A stretch of DNA of 14,603 nucleotides from Bacteroidota bacterium (GTDB lineage Bacteria; Bacteroidota; Ignavibacteria; Kapaibacteriales; UBA2268), in assembly GCA_017428585.1 (NCBI GenBank), contig JAFRQN010000107.1:1-14603 (forward strand), written 5' to 3'. The position numbers were made by a program, and so were the translations under genes. Every line of letters begins with the position of its first letter. Position 1 is the stretch's first letter. The notes beneath the pieces are model-generated. The model was not told the origin of the DNA, ran no database searches, and was given only the letters and a program-made list of their open reading frames with translations. Below are positions 7,343 through 14,603 of this stretch, piece after piece.

Positions 7343-8782
7343 ATGAGTAAAGTTTTAACAGAAAGAATGAAAATGCCTACTCAGGCTGTAGAAGAACGAA
7401 TTTGTAATTTTAAGGAAGTTAATCTTGGCTATACATTAGAAATGGCTCAAACAGAAGCTGATAGATGTTTGCAGTGCAAAAAACCTATGTGTACAGAAGG
7501 TTGTCCAGTTTCTGTTAAAATACCAGATTTTGTTGGTGCTGTTTATGAAGGCGATATTCCAAAAGCTGCTAAAATCTTAAAAATGGACAATATACTGCCT
7601 GCTGTATGCGGTAGAGTATGTCCGCAAGAAGAACAATGCGAAAAATTATGCGTGCTTGGTAGAAAAGAAAAACCTGTTGCAATAGGAAATTTAGAAAGAT
7701 TTGTGGCAGATTGGGAAAGAGAAAATATAGGAATTGCTTCAAATGCTTCAAAAGAAAAAACTGGATTTAAGGTAGCTGTTATTGGCGGTGGTCCTTCTGG
7801 ATTAAGTTGTGCAGGTGATTTAATTCAAATGGGACATGAAGTTACAGTATTTGAAGCATTACATGAAATTGGCGGTGTTTTAATGTATGGAATACCTGAA
7901 TTTAGACTGCCGAAAGAAATAGTACAGGAAGAAGTAAAGGCTTTGGAAAAAGCAGGTGTTGTTTTTATAAAAAATTATATAATCGGTTTAACAGAAACTG
8001 TTGATGAATTGCTTGAACGTTTCGATGCTGTATTTATTGGAGTTGGTGCTGGTCTGCCTTATTTCTTGAATATACCAGGAGAAGAATTAAACGGAATCTA
8101 TTCTTCTAATGAATTTCTAACTCGAATTAATTTAATGAAGGCTTATAAATTCCCAGAATATGATACACCTATGTTGTCTTTGGAAGGAAAAACGGTAGCA
8201 GTATTTGGTGGTGGAAATACCGCTATTGATTCTGTTCGTACAGCTAAAAGATTAGGTGCTTCTCATGCAATAATATTCTATAGACGTACTCAGGAAGAAA
8301 TGCCTGCAAGAGCAGAGGAAATACATCATGCTATTGAAGAGGGAATCGAATTTTTATATTTAGTATCTCCTCTAAAATTCAATGGCGACAGTAACGGCTG
8401 GTTGAAATCTGTAACAATTCAAAAGATGGAATTGGGCGAACCAGATCATTCAGGGCGCCGTAAACCTATACCTATTCCAAATCAAATTGAAGATATAGAG
8501 ATAGATGCTGCTATTGTTGCTATTGGTAATGGTTCTAATCCTATTATAAATCAAACAACTCCTGATTTAAATGTAAATAAATGGGGTAATATATTAGTTG
8601 ATTCAGAAACAATGGAAACTAATAAGCCGGGAGTTTTTGCTGGAGGCGATATTGTTACTGGTGGTGCAACTGTTATTCTTGCGATGGGAGCAGGAAGAAA
8701 AGCTGCTAAATCTATCAATGAATTTTTGAAAAGCAAAAAGTGGAATGATAACAACAATATAGTCAGCTTGCCAGAATGGTAA
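7343..8782 (+). CDS. nfnB: NfnB-like NADPH-binding iron-sulfur flavoprotein (GltD/GltA family)
   Basis: This 479-residue protein is the large subunit of the Nfn pair and belongs to the glutamate synthase small-subunit family. The N-terminal domain carries two [4Fe-4S] cysteine sets: C42-x2-C45-x4-C50-x3-C54 and C89-x3-C93-x5-C99-x3-C103. An FAD-binding loop follows (VIGGGPSGLSCAG, 146-158), then an NADPH-binding loop (VFGGGNTAIDS, 287-297) and the C-terminal FAD contact (GVFAGGDIVTGGATVILAMG, 430-449). No large glutamate synthase subunit gene is adjacent, and the immediate partner is NfnA-like, so a ferredoxin/NADH/NADP+ transhydrogenase role is preferred over glutamate synthase. It would balance NADPH, NADH and ferredoxin in the cytoplasm, which suits an anaerobic or facultative fermenter. 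No clear terminator is visible after the gene. Confidence 0.9.
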   Translation: MSKVLTERMKMPTQAVEERICNFKEVNLGYTLEMAQTEADRCLQCKKPMCTEGCPVSVKIPDFVGAVYEGDIPKAAKILKMDNILPAVCGRVCPQEEQCEKLCVLGRKEKPVAIGNLERFVADWERENIGIASNASKEKTGFKVAVIGGGPSGLSCAGDLIQMGHEVTVFEALHEIGGVLMYGIPEFRLPKEIVQEEVKALEKAGVVFIKNYIIGLTETVDELLERFDAVFIGVGAGLPYFLNIPGEELNGIYSSNEFLTRINLMKAYKFPEYDTPMLSLEGKTVAVFGGGNTAIDSVRTAKRLGASHAIIFYRRTQEEMPARAEEIHHAIEEGIEFLYLVSPLKFNGDSNGWLKSVTIQKMELGEPDHSGRRKPIPIPNQIEDIEIDAAIVAIGNGSNPIINQTTPDLNVNKWGNILVDSETMETNKPGVFAGGDIVTGGATVILAMGAGRKAAKSINEFLKSKKWNDNNNIVSLPEW

Positions 8783-8895
8783 TTTGATTTTATACTACAT
8801 TTAATGAAATTAAAATATTTTATATTCGTATTATATATTAATTCGTTTATAATAAATGTTTGTGTATTTTGAAATGTTTTGATTAAAGAAATAAA

Positions 8896-10215
8896 ATGAA
8901 GCAGACCAATAACTTTAAAGATAAAATTGTTAAGATAGTTGAAGAAAACAAGAATGAGATTCTAAAAGATTCTGACTTGAAAAATGAATACTTTAAATTA
9001 TTCAAGAAAATGGCTCCGCCTGATGCAGGTCATTTAGATTTTTCTCAAATGCCAAAAGATATATTTAATAATTTTGATTATAATCTATTTTTTAAGAAAT
9101 ATAATGATGCAGATGTTGATATTAATATTGATAAATATCTGCCTAATAACGTAAATAAAGACAAGGTTAATATAGTTGTTTTGGTAAATGGCTTCTTTTC
9201 TAACAAATATTCTAAAGTTATTTCAAAAGGACTTGATATTAGAAGTTTGAATGAAAAAGTTGATTGTGAATACGGAGACGTAGAAAAGTATTTCTTGACC
9301 GAATCAGAAATGCATGAAAATCCATTAACTGTGTTGAATGTTTTTCTTGCAATGGATGGTGTTTATATCTATGTTCCTAAGAATATTGCTGTAAAAGAAC
9401 CTATCTATTTATTTTCAGTTATTACAGATCAAGAAAAAGATTATTTGTTTAATCAAAGAGTTTTGTGTTTATTGGACGAAAATGCAGAAGCATCTGTTAT
9501 TGAAAATAAAATCTCCAATTCCAGCAAAAATGCTGTTATCTGTCAAGTCAATGAAATTTGCTTGAAAAACAATGCAAAATTAAACTATTACAATTTGTCT
9601 GATAAAACAGAAAAAAATGAACAAAAAAGCAATACTTTGACAACATTAAGCGGTTATGAGTATACTGTTGGCAGAGATGCTGTTTGCGATGTGTGTTCTA
9701 TTGATATAGCACCTGATTTTTCCAGAAGCAGGATTAATTTTAGAATGGATGGTGAAAATTCTGAAGCAGCATTTAATTCATTTTCTTTCGTTCCAAATAA
9801 TGTTGTAAATTATAGAGTGCTGATAGAACATTTGACTGACAATTCCAGAAGCAATCAAAAAATAAAAGCTATAGCAGATAATGACGCTAAATTTATTTTT
9901 AATGGAAAAATAGAAATAAAAAATGGTGTAAAGAATGTAGAAGGTCACCAAAACAGCAAGGTTATTACTTTAAGCGATCAAGCAGAGGTAATATGTGAAC
10001 CTCAATTAGAAATATATTCTGATGATGTAATCTGTACTCACGGAGCTGCTATTGGAAATCCTAATGATGATTTGATATTCTATTTGCAATCTCGTGGAAT
10101 CGATGAGAAACAATCCAGGTTGATGTTGCTTGACGCTTTTGCAAATGAAATATTTGATACTATCAAGGATAATGATTTGCGTAGCTATATGAAAACAATT
10201 TCTTTGAGTAAATAA
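8896..10215 (+). CDS. sufD: Fe-S cluster assembly scaffold subunit SufD
   Basis: SufD works with SufB and the ATPase SufC to assemble iron-sulfur clusters in the cytoplasm. The 439-residue length fits SufD. The C-terminal beta-helix core is well conserved: FIFNGKIEIKNGV (about 333-345), then EVICEPQLEIYSDDVICTHG, with C380 and H382 at the position where SufD and SufB form the cluster-handling interface, and the YLQSRGI motif at about 396-402. The N-terminal third is divergent, as usual for SufD, which separates it from the more conserved and longer SufB. Normally sufB, sufC, sufD and sufS are adjacent; here the neighbours are nfnB (113 bases upstream) and miaA (34 bases downstream), so the gene is detached. 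The 113-base upstream gap shows no convincing promoter or terminator. With miaA it probably forms one transcript. Confidence 0.9.
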   Translation: MKQTNNFKDKIVKIVEENKNEILKDSDLKNEYFKLFKKMAPPDAGHLDFSQMPKDIFNNFDYNLFFKKYNDADVDINIDKYLPNNVNKDKVNIVVLVNGFFSNKYSKVISKGLDIRSLNEKVDCEYGDVEKYFLTESEMHENPLTVLNVFLAMDGVYIYVPKNIAVKEPIYLFSVITDQEKDYLFNQRVLCLLDENAEASVIENKISNSSKNAVICQVNEICLKNNAKLNYYNLSDKTEKNEQKSNTLTTLSGYEYTVGRDAVCDVCSIDIAPDFSRSRINFRMDGENSEAAFNSFSFVPNNVVNYRVLIEHLTDNSRSNQKIKAIADNDAKFIFNGKIEIKNGVKNVEGHQNSKVITLSDQAEVICEPQLEIYSDDVICTHGAAIGNPNDDLIFYLQSRGIDEKQSRLMLLDAFANEIFDTIKDNDLRSYMKTISLSK

Positions 10216-10235
10216 ATTAATTAAAATTAATTAAT

Positions 10236-10240
10236 AAGGA
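10236..10240 (+). promoter_or_regulatory. Ribosome binding site supporting the TTG start of miaA
   Basis: AAGGA lies nine bases before the TTG at 10250. No in-frame ATG precedes the P-loop of MiaA, so this site and the TTG best define the start. Confidence 0.45.
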
Positions 10241-10249
10241 TTATTTTAA

Positions 10250-11197
10250 TTGCAAACTACTGACAAAAAAAAAGTTATTGTTATTTGTGGACCTACTGCA
10301 TCTGGCAAAACTGATTTAGGTATAGCTTTATCTGATTTTATTGATATTGAGATTATTTCTGCAGATTCAAGACAAATATATAAACTTTTAGATATTGGTA
10401 CTGCAAAGCCGACTCAGGAAGAATTGTCAAAAGTAAAACATTATTTTATTGATATGCTGATGCCTGATCAAGAATATAATGCAGGGAGATATGGCGATGA
10501 TGCATACCAAGTATTAAATCAGATAACGGCAAATAATAAGGTTCCTGTTGTTGTTGGTGGTTCTGGATTATATATAAAATCTTTGTGTGAAGGATTATTT
10601 GATGATTCAGCAGATACAGATGCTGAAATATATAAAAAACAGCGTGAAATACTAATTGAAGAATTAAGTAGTAAAGGAATTGATTATCTTTATTCACAGT
10701 TAAAAGATATTGACTATAATTCATATACAGCTTATGCAGATAAAAATCCTCGTCATGTTTTGCGTGCTTTGGAATACTATCGTGCAACAGGCAAAATATT
10801 TTCTGAAGCACATAAAGATAATAAAATACAACGTGATATAACTCCATATTATTTTTGTATAGATTTTCCAAGAGAATTTTTATATAATCGTATAAATTCA
10901 CGTGTATTGAAAATGATAGAGTTGGGATTGATTGATGAGGTAAAATCTGTATTAAATAAGGGATATGATAAAAATCTTAATTCGTTAAATACAGTAGGGT
11001 ATTCCGAAATTATAAAGTATTTGGACGGAGAATATTCTTTAGATGAAGCAATAAGCGAGATACAAAAAAATACAAGACATTATGCGAAACGACAGTTGAC
11101 TTGGTTTCGCAAAGTGCCAAATATATATTATATTCCTTCTAAATATAGTATTTCAGAAATGTGTAGTGTAATACTCACAGAATTTAACAAAAATTAA
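10250..11197 (+). CDS. miaA: tRNA dimethylallyltransferase
   Basis: MiaA adds the isopentenyl group of dimethylallyl diphosphate to A37 of tRNAs that read codons starting with U. This 315-residue protein shows the P-loop GPTASGKT (14-21), the catalytic-type aspartate D39 in ADSRQIYK (38-45), HYFIDMLMPDQEYNAGRY (64-81), GGSGLYIKSL (103-112), and the C-terminal LNTVGYSEI and TRHYAKRQLTWFRK motifs. The start codon is TTG, chosen because the P-loop comes only 13 residues later and no ATG lies upstream in frame. It follows sufD by 34 bases and is probably co-transcribed with it. A 151-codon reverse frame inside the gene (10446-10901) is a shadow. Confidence 0.95.
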   Translation: MQTTDKKKVIVICGPTASGKTDLGIALSDFIDIEIISADSRQIYKLLDIGTAKPTQEELSKVKHYFIDMLMPDQEYNAGRYGDDAYQVLNQITANNKVPVVVGGSGLYIKSLCEGLFDDSADTDAEIYKKQREILIEELSSKGIDYLYSQLKDIDYNSYTAYADKNPRHVLRALEYYRATGKIFSEAHKDNKIQRDITPYYFCIDFPREFLYNRINSRVLKMIELGLIDEVKSVLNKGYDKNLNSLNTVGYSEIIKYLDGEYSLDEAISEIQKNTRHYAKRQLTWFRKVPNIYYIPSKYSISEMCSVILTEFNKN

Positions 11198-11234
11198 CTA
11201 TATAATTTATAAATTTTTACTTAATTTTGAATTG

Positions 11235-11265
11235 TTTGACTGAATAATATTATTTCATATATTTA
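11235..11265 (+). promoter_or_regulatory. Candidate Bacteroidota-type promoter of ftcD
   Basis: TTTG (11235-11238) is followed after 19 bases by TATATTTA (11258-11265), one base from TAnnTTTG. It ends 16 bases before the ftcD ATG, so the leader would be very short. The gap between miaA and ftcD is 84 bases. Confidence 0.4.
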
Positions 11266-11281
11266 ATTAAGTTTTTTATCT

Positions 11282-12910
11282 ATGAAGAAAATAATAGAAT
11301 GCGTTCCTAATTTTTCAGAAGGCCGCGATGAAAAAATTATTAATGCTATTGCTGATGCAATAAGAAATACTCAAGGCGTAACCTTGCTTGATGTTGATCC
11401 TGGAAAATCTACTAATCGTACAGTTTATACTTTTGTTGGCGATAACGAAAGTATTGTAGAAGGTGCATTGAATGCTGCACGTACTGCACGTAAACTAATA
11501 GATATGCGAAACCATAAAGGCGAACATCCTCGTATGGGTGCTTTGGACGTATGTCCTTTTGTTCCTGTAGCTAATGTTACTATGGAAGAATGCGTAGAAT
11601 GTTCAAAAGAATTTGCACGCCGTGCAGCTGAAGAATTGCATATTCCTTTATATTTATATGAAGAAGCTTCTAATGTAGATTATAGAAAACGCCTGCCTGA
11701 TATCCGTTGCGGCGAGTATGAAGCGCTTCCTAAACGTATAATCCTTCCTGAATGGAAGCCAGATTATGGTCCAGCTGAATTTGTTCCTGAATGGGGTGCT
11801 ACTGTAACTGGTGCAAGATTTTTCTTGATAGCATATAATGTAAATATTTTGGGAACGCCTCAGCAAGCTCATAGAATAGCGCTTAATTTAAGAGAAGCTG
11901 GAAGGGGAGAAGACCAACCAGGTAAATTAAAAGAAGTTAAGGGAATTGGTTGGTATGTTGATGAATATAATATGGCTCAAGTTTCTATGAACTTGACTAA
12001 TTATAAAACTACAGCGGTTCATACTGCTTTTGAAGAAGTGAAAAATGAAGCTGCTTTATTAAATGTTGCAGCTGCTGGTTCAGAACTTGTTGGACTTGTT
12101 CCTTTAGAAGCTATGCTTATGGCAGCTGATTATTACATGGAAAAAGAAAATTTAATGATTGTCGATGAACGTCAAAAAATTAAATTAGTTGTTGATAGAT
12201 TAGGACTTAATTCTATTTCTCACTTTGATCCTCAAAAGAGAATAATTGAATATATTATAGAAGACAAAGCAAAATCAGAACCTTTAGCTAATTTAACAGT
12301 TAGAGGTTTTATAGAAGAAATTGCAAATAGAACTTCTGCACCTGGAGGTGGTTCAGCTTCTGCAGCCATTGCAGCCATTGGTACAGCTCTTGGTTGTATG
12401 GTAGGTCAGCTTACATACGGAATCCGTAAGTTTGAAGCTGTAGATAAAGAAATTCGCAAACCAATTCCTGTTTTATATAAAGCTGTACAAAATCTTATTC
12501 CTATGATTGATGCAGATACAAATGCTTTTAATGATTATATGGAAGCATTAAGAATGCCAAAAACAAATGAAGAAGAAAAACAAGCCCGTATCAATGCTAT
12601 GCAGAATGGATTAAAGAAAGCAATCGAAGTACCTTTAAGAACTATGAAATATGCAAGCGAAGCATGGGATGCTATGATTGAAGTTGCTAAATATGGAAAT
12701 ATAGCTTCTAAATCTGATGTTGAAGTTGGATGCCGTGCAATGGAAATGGGAATCTGGGGTGCATATAAAAATGTATTAATCAATTTAGAAGGCATTAAAG
12801 ACAAAGATTTTGTAAATGCTAAAACACAAGAAGCTGGAAAAATTAAAGATGAAGCTGTTGCTAAAATGAATCAAGTTCTTGATATATTAAATGAACGCAG
12901 CAAAAAATAA
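11282..12910 (+). CDS. ftcD: Bifunctional glutamate formiminotransferase / formiminotetrahydrofolate cyclodeaminase
   Basis: This 542-residue fusion performs two steps: transfer of the formimino group from formiminoglutamate (from histidine breakdown) to tetrahydrofolate, then release of ammonia to give methenyl-tetrahydrofolate. Residues 1 to about 330 are the formiminotransferase, starting with ECVPNFSEGRD (6-16) and carrying the catalytic-type H82 in GEHPRMGALDVCPF (80-93). Residues about 335-542 are the cyclodeaminase, with the APGGGSASA motif (353-361), MIDADTNAFNDYM (408-420) and KSDVEVG (477-483). The same domain order occurs in the animal enzyme and in Bacteroidota. No other histidine-degradation gene (hutH, hutU, hutI) is in the window. 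It has its own promoter-like site and ends before a strong terminator. Also likely to link histidine use to one-carbon supply. Confidence 0.95.
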   Translation: MKKIIECVPNFSEGRDEKIINAIADAIRNTQGVTLLDVDPGKSTNRTVYTFVGDNESIVEGALNAARTARKLIDMRNHKGEHPRMGALDVCPFVPVANVTMEECVECSKEFARRAAEELHIPLYLYEEASNVDYRKRLPDIRCGEYEALPKRIILPEWKPDYGPAEFVPEWGATVTGARFFLIAYNVNILGTPQQAHRIALNLREAGRGEDQPGKLKEVKGIGWYVDEYNMAQVSMNLTNYKTTAVHTAFEEVKNEAALLNVAAAGSELVGLVPLEAMLMAADYYMEKENLMIVDERQKIKLVVDRLGLNSISHFDPQKRIIEYIIEDKAKSEPLANLTVRGFIEEIANRTSAPGGGSASAAIAAIGTALGCMVGQLTYGIRKFEAVDKEIRKPIPVLYKAVQNLIPMIDADTNAFNDYMEALRMPKTNEEEKQARINAMQNGLKKAIEVPLRTMKYASEAWDAMIEVAKYGNIASKSDVEVGCRAMEMGIWGAYKNVLINLEGIKDKDFVNAKTQEAGKIKDEAVAKMNQVLDILNERSKK

Positions 12911-12931
12911 TTCTTTAGTTTAAGATAAAAT

Positions 12932-12968
12932 AAAAAAAACTCTCATATAAAATATGAGAGTTTTTTTT
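12932..12968. terminator. Bidirectional rho-independent terminator between ftcD and tRNA-Gln
   Basis: The arms CTCTCATAT (12940-12948) and ATATGAGAG (12952-12960) pair perfectly around a 3-base loop. They are flanked by eight A on the left and eight T on the right, which extend the stem and act as T-tracts on either strand. It ends ftcD on the plus strand and the plsX/tRNA transcript on the minus strand; it starts two bases after the tRNA 3' end. Confidence 0.95.
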
Positions 12969-12969
12969 G

Positions 12970-13042
12970 CTGCTCTATTAGGGTTCGAACCTAAACTCTT
13001 CTGATCCAGAGTCAGACGTGTTGCCAATTACACCATAGAGCA
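12970..13042 (-). tRNA. tRNA-Gln (anticodon CUG)
   Basis: The 73 bases fold into a full cloverleaf: acceptor TGCTCTA/TAGAGCA, D-stem GTGT/ACAC with an 8-base loop holding GG, anticodon stem TCTGA/TCAGA with loop CTCTGGA (anticodon CTG, codon CAG), a 5-base variable region and T-arm TTAGG-TTCGAAC-CCTAA. The U1-A72 pair and discriminator G73 fit glutamine tRNAs. CCA is not encoded. It starts 24 bases after the plsX stop on the same strand. Confidence 0.96.
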
Positions 13043-13066
13043 TTAAATTATATATTTTTTTATTAT

Positions 13067-14098
13067 TTATTCGTTTTTATCAGCATTTACTGCCATTTCT
13101 ATTTTTTGACATATATTATTCTTTATTGAGGTAATGGCAGCTATTATCATATTCTTTATAGCAACAGGAGAAGAACTGCCGTGTCCAATAATAACAACTC
13201 CATTAACTCCAAGCAGCGGAACTCCGCCATATATTTCATAATTAAATCCTGCAACGGCTTCTTTTAATATAGGAGCTGCAATTCCAGCTTTTATTTTATG
13301 TATTATGCTGCTGCCAGCATAAGCTTTCATTTTATCTTTTAAAACATAAAACAAGCTTTCCGATAATTTTAGAACTACATTTCCAGTATATCCATCACAA
13401 ATAACTAAATTAGTTTTGCCTTGCAATATATCTCTACCTTCAATATTGCCTACAAAATTTATTTTTGGATTTGATTTTAATAAATTATACGTTTCTATTA
13501 ACTGAGAAGTTCCTTTTGATTCTTCTTCACCAACATTTAATAGTCCTACAGTTGGGTTGTCAATCTTCATAACTTCTCTATAATAAATACTTCCCATTAT
13601 TGCATACTCATACAAAAAACGAGGCTGTAAATCCAAAGTTGCGCCTGCATCCATAATCAAGACAGGGTATGGTTTGGTTGTAGGCAGCATTGTACCAATA
13701 GAAGGACGGCTTATGCCATTTAATCGTCCTAATATTAAAGTAGATGTTGTCAGCATTGCACCTGTGTTGCCTGCTGAGATAAAACCGTCAACTTTTTTCT
13801 CCTTTAATAATTCTATTGATTTTATCATAGAAGAATTTCTTTTCTGTTTTACTGCAGCAACAGGATTGTCATGCATTGTTATAGTTTCTGTTGTTGGAAT
13901 AATAGATATATTTTTGTTATGGAAATTTAAACTATCTAATTTGTTCTTTATAGATGTTTCGTCACCAAGTATTACTATTTCCAAATCTTTTTCTATGTTA
14001 GCATCATAGACTAATTTTATGCCTTCAATTTCATTGCCGGGAGCAAAATCGCCACCCATGGCATCAACAGCTATGCGTATTTTATTTGTATTTTCCAT
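13067..14098 (-). CDS. plsX: Phosphate acyltransferase PlsX
   Basis: PlsX makes acyl-phosphate from acyl-ACP, the first step of the PlsX/PlsY route to phosphatidic acid, at the inner face of the membrane. The 343-residue protein has the family start AVDAMGGDFAPG (10-21), then DNPVAAVKQKRNSSM (77-91), GFISAGNTGAML (105-116), LIMDAGATLDLQP (147-159), GLLNVGEEESKGT (185-197) and ICDGYTGNVVLKLSES (233-248). The start is fixed by the conserved N-terminal strand directly after it. It follows rpmF by 117 bases, the classical rpmF-plsX order; fabH, which often comes next, is absent, and a tRNA-Gln gene stands there instead. A long hairpin occupies much of the rpmF-plsX gap and could affect expression. 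Confidence 0.96.
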   Translation of the reverse strand: MENTNKIRIAVDAMGGDFAPGNEIEGIKLVYDANIEKDLEIVILGDETSIKNKLDSLNFHNKNISIIPTTETITMHDNPVAAVKQKRNSSMIKSIELLKEKKVDGFISAGNTGAMLTTSTLILGRLNGISRPSIGTMLPTTKPYPVLIMDAGATLDLQPRFLYEYAIMGSIYYREVMKIDNPTVGLLNVGEEESKGTSQLIETYNLLKSNPKINFVGNIEGRDILQGKTNLVICDGYTGNVVLKLSESLFYVLKDKMKAYAGSSIIHKIKAGIAAPILKEAVAGFNYEIYGGVPLLGVNGVVIIGHGSSSPVAIKNMIIAAITSIKNNICQKIEMAVNADKNE

Positions 14099-14153
14099 AT
14101 TGTTCTTTATAATAAAAAAGTTTAAGCAAAAATTTAATTACCATAAAAATAAC

Positions 14154-14204
14154 GAGTAAAGGTAAATAATATAAAGCTTAGCTATATAATAAATACCTCT
14201 ACTC
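14154..14204 (-). promoter_or_regulatory. Long imperfect hairpin between rpmF and plsX
   Basis: On the minus strand the transcript would contain GAGUAGAGGUA paired with UACCUUUACUC (11 pairs with one G-U wobble). The stem continues through A/U-rich pairs with four U-U mismatches to an inner GC pair step and a 3-base loop. In total 20 of 24 positions can pair. A moderately U-rich stretch (GUUAUUUUUAU) follows. It may be a weak terminator or attenuator, or an RNA processing site. Confidence 0.55.
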
Positions 14205-14215
14205 AATTTATTTTA

Positions 14216-14392
14216 TTAAACAGAAGGAACAATTTTCCTTCCATTATAATATCCACACTCTGGACAAGCTGCGTGTGCTAATTTTACTGCACCGCAATTA
14301 GGACATACGGAAGTAGTCATAGCAACTGCTTTGTAGTGTGTACGTCTTTTGTCTCTTCTTGTTTTAGAAGAACGTCGGGTTGGATTTGGCAT
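14216..14392 (-). CDS. rpmF: Large ribosomal subunit protein bL32
   Basis: The 58-residue reading frame starts MPNPTRRSSKTRRDKRRTHY, the typical bL32 start with basic residues. It then has CPNC (30-33) and CPEC (43-46), the four-cysteine zinc ribbon of the C+ form, followed by YYNGRKIV (48-55), a typical bL32 ending. The zinc-requiring form is therefore kept here. It stands upstream of plsX as in many bacteria, and 43 bases downstream of a DUF1232 gene on the same strand. Confidence 0.96.
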   Translation of the reverse strand: MPNPTRRSSKTRRDKRRTHYKAVAMTTSVCPNCGAVKLAHAACPECGYYNGRKIVPSV

Positions 14393-14435
14393 TTTGCTTA
14401 ATTCCTATTTTTATTTATAAATTTATATCTATTAA

Positions 14436-14603
14436 TTATTTTCTATTAAAAATTGCAGAAACCTTTTCTTGTGCCTTCTTTTTATGTTCAGGCTTTATAT
14501 ATAATGCTATGGTTGAAACAGCTAAAAATAAAGCAGTTATATCGTCTGAATATCCTATCGCTGCGATAAAATCAGGAACGATGTCAAAAGGAAATATAAA
14601 ATA
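14436..14603 (-). CDS. DUF1232 (YkvA-like) membrane protein, N-terminus cut by window edge
   Basis: The final 55 codons of a gene enter from the right edge and end at TAA (14438-14436). The translation contains FPFDIVPDFIAAIGYSDD, matching the DUF1232 core pattern of P-x-D-x-I-P-D-x-I-P-x-x-G-x-x-D-D, followed by a hydrophobic segment (ITALFLAVSTIALYI) and a basic tail. Members are small membrane-associated proteins of unknown function. It may be co-transcribed with rpmF, which starts 43 bases downstream, but its start is not visible. Confidence 0.8.
   Translation of the reverse strand, partial: YFIFPFDIVPDFIAAIGYSDDITALFLAVSTIALYIKPEHKKKAQEKVSAIFNRK

Noticed and set aside
10446..10901. 151-codon reverse-strand frame inside miaA
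   Set aside because: It overlaps a well-supported gene, its composition is extreme (Tyr, Leu, His, Gln) and it shows no recognisable domain.
1..14603. CRISPR array, insertion sequence or prophage remnants
   Set aside because: No regularly spaced repeats, transposase-like frames, terminal inverted repeats or phage genes were seen; base composition looks uniform.

Overview
This AT-rich window (roughly 70% A+T by eye) looks like chromosomal DNA of a Bacteroidota-type bacterium. The evidence is a TonB-dependent receptor with an N-terminal carboxypeptidase-regulatory-like domain, a lipoprotein metal-binding protein, a Suf iron-sulfur assembly gene, a fused formiminotransferase-cyclodeaminase, a tRNA-Gln of the form I recall from Bacteroidota, and several promoter-like sites close to the TTTG / TAnnTTTG pattern of that phylum. 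No mobile element, CRISPR array, prophage or toxin system was seen. Genes are tightly packed; the longest stretch without a gene is about 210 bases.

Left part (1-4964, all minus strand): a metal-acquisition region. Reading in the direction of transcription, a small Cys/His-rich exported protein is followed by a TonB-dependent outer-membrane receptor with a Cys-x-Cys-Cys cluster in its plug. A strong terminator comes next, then a ZnuA-type zinc-binding lipoprotein with its own candidate promoter. ZnuA is followed 16 bases later by a glycosyltransferase that runs off the window. Together the first three could move zinc (or a similar metal) across the outer membrane and the periplasm, but no ABC ATPase or permease is present here.

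Middle part (5105-12910): housekeeping and redox genes. tgt (queuosine tRNA modification; minus strand) is divergent from the nfnA-nfnB pair (NADH-dependent ferredoxin:NADP+ oxidoreductase type). These are followed on the plus strand by sufD (without its usual suf neighbours), miaA (TTG start) and a fused glutamate formiminotransferase/cyclodeaminase gene. The Tgt protein has lost the three cysteines of the classical structural zinc site.

Right part (12932-14603, minus strand): a DUF1232 protein (partial), rpmF, plsX and tRNA-Gln(CUG) follow one another and end at a perfect bidirectional terminator shared with the convergent ftcD gene. A long imperfect hairpin lies between rpmF and plsX.

The most unusual points are the metal module with two separate His-rich proteins, the cysteine-free Tgt zinc site, the rpmF-plsX intercistronic hairpin, and the tRNA that appears to share a transcript with plsX. 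I did not find a clearly unprecedented system; the metal module is the best candidate for something not fully described.
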